From positions 17,027,267-17,091,266 of the forward strand of contig OZ059898.1 in NCBI GenBank assembly GCA_964057225.1: a DNA stretch of 64,000 nucleotides. Direction: 5' to 3'. This stretch comes from Auanema rhodensis (lineage: Eukaryota > Nematoda > Chromadorea > Rhabditida > Rhabditidae). Shown in pieces: positions 63,877 to 64,000 of this stretch. The notes under the pieces were generated by a model that was not told where the DNA came from, did no database searches, and worked only from the letters and a program-made list of their open reading frames with translations. The position numbers and the translations under genes were made by a program. The stretch's first letter is position 1. The number at the start of each line of letters is the position of its first letter.

Positions 63877-64000
63877 GGAATCTAAAAACATCTACTTTTT
63901 GCTAAATTATTCTGAAATGTTTCGAAAAAATTTTTGTCAAAATGTTTTTGGAAGCAATTTTGAGTGTACATGGAAACTCAACATACACTAATGCATCATT
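63877..64000. repeat. Partial monomer cut by the window edge
   Basis: The first 124 bp of a B-type unit (T83, GAAATGTTTCG) are present and match the preceding unit at 63526. The break is the window end, not a biological boundary. Confidence 0.95.

Larger units (their letters stand above)
1..64000. repeat. Satellite DNA array, 351-bp monomer, 182 complete copies
   Basis: The window is filled by direct tandem copies of one 351-bp unit, all in the same orientation. Unit starts counted from the GGAATCT/GAAATCT motif step by 351 from 2 to 63877. Only five units differ in length, giving 182 complete monomers and a partial one at the end. The unit has about 110 G+C of 351 (31%) and 12 CpG, with every reading frame closed in almost every copy. 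No mobile element, inversion or unique spacer interrupts it. Satellites of this kind are typically heterochromatic and often pericentromeric, but nothing in the sequence proves a centromeric role. The species and satellite family are not recognised. Copies differ by linked substitutions that define subfamilies A (Ag, Ac), B (B2, Bt), C and D (D'). Confidence 0.98.

Noticed and set aside
1-64000. CRISPR array
   Set aside because: Direct repeats are regular, but there are no unique spacers between short repeats. The whole 351-bp unit is repeated, as in a eukaryotic satellite.
1-64000. Transposon, LTR or rolling-circle element remains
   Set aside because: No coding remnant, terminal repeat pair, target duplication or poly-A tail stands out from the monomer. 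The three inverted repeats are internal to every unit and do not bound an element.
1-64000. tRNA, rRNA or snRNA tandem genes
   Set aside because: The monomer shows no cloverleaf, no B-box-like GGTTCGA motif and no recognisable ribosomal sequence. The hairpins are AT-rich and simple.
1-64000. Assignment to a named satellite family or species
   Set aside because: Unit size near 350-360 bp and AT-richness recall several insect satellites, but I could not match the sequence to a specific one from memory. A database search of the consensus would be decisive.

Overview
The whole 64-kb window is one uninterrupted head-to-tail satellite DNA array. I see no gene, RNA gene, transposon or unique sequence in it. 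The repeat unit (monomer) is 351 bp, about 31% GC. Taking the base after each AAAAAA/AAAAAC run (motif GGAATCT or GAAATCT) as monomer position 1, monomers start at 2, 353, 704 and so on to 63877. That makes 182 complete monomers and a 124-bp partial one at the right edge. All but five are exactly 351 bp (two are 349, three are 350). Both window edges lie inside the array, so its full length and flanks are unknown.

The source is a eukaryotic nuclear genome, probably (peri)centromeric or other constitutive heterochromatin. The unit has 12 CpG against about 8.6 expected from its base composition, so CpG is not depleted. This argues against a heavily methylated vertebrate or plant genome. With the AT-rich, about 350-bp (dinucleosome-sized), hairpin-bearing monomer, it suggests an invertebrate, perhaps an insect. 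I do not recognise the satellite family by name.

Monomers fall into subfamilies defined by linked diagnostic bases (monomer coordinates). A has C184, A200, G222 and T303, and splits at site 255 into Ag (GATATG) and Ac (GATATC). B has T83, T184, G200, A222, G261 and A303/A306. B2 is B with A185 (TTTAATG). Bt is B with CTTAAT and GCGTTAG. C has T14, T19, T36, T97, C120, A133, T163 and ends in C351. D, which usually follows C, starts after that C351; D' is D with A90 (GTATAC). These subfamilies are ordered into higher-order repeats (HORs) whose period changes along the window: dimers (1-2107), pentamers of 1753 bp (2108-5613), C-containing blocks (6667-15090), Ac/Bt dimers (15091-20355), tetramers of 1404 bp (20356-25269), A/B2 blocks with a 1755-bp pentamer (25270-35097), a 2106-bp hexamer duplicated in tandem (35098-39309), irregular A/B/B2 (39310-50190), a 3159-bp nonamer duplicated in tandem (50191-56508), and a 2456-bp heptamer duplicated in tandem (58263-63174).

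Each monomer carries three inverted repeats, two short hairpins and one extended 51-bp dyad, plus a run of A/T tracts spaced about 11 bp apart. The layout is what repeated unequal crossing-over and gene conversion would leave. At 53350-53700 the junction of one such exchange can be mapped to about 93 bp. The window's main interest is this recombination record, not coding content.
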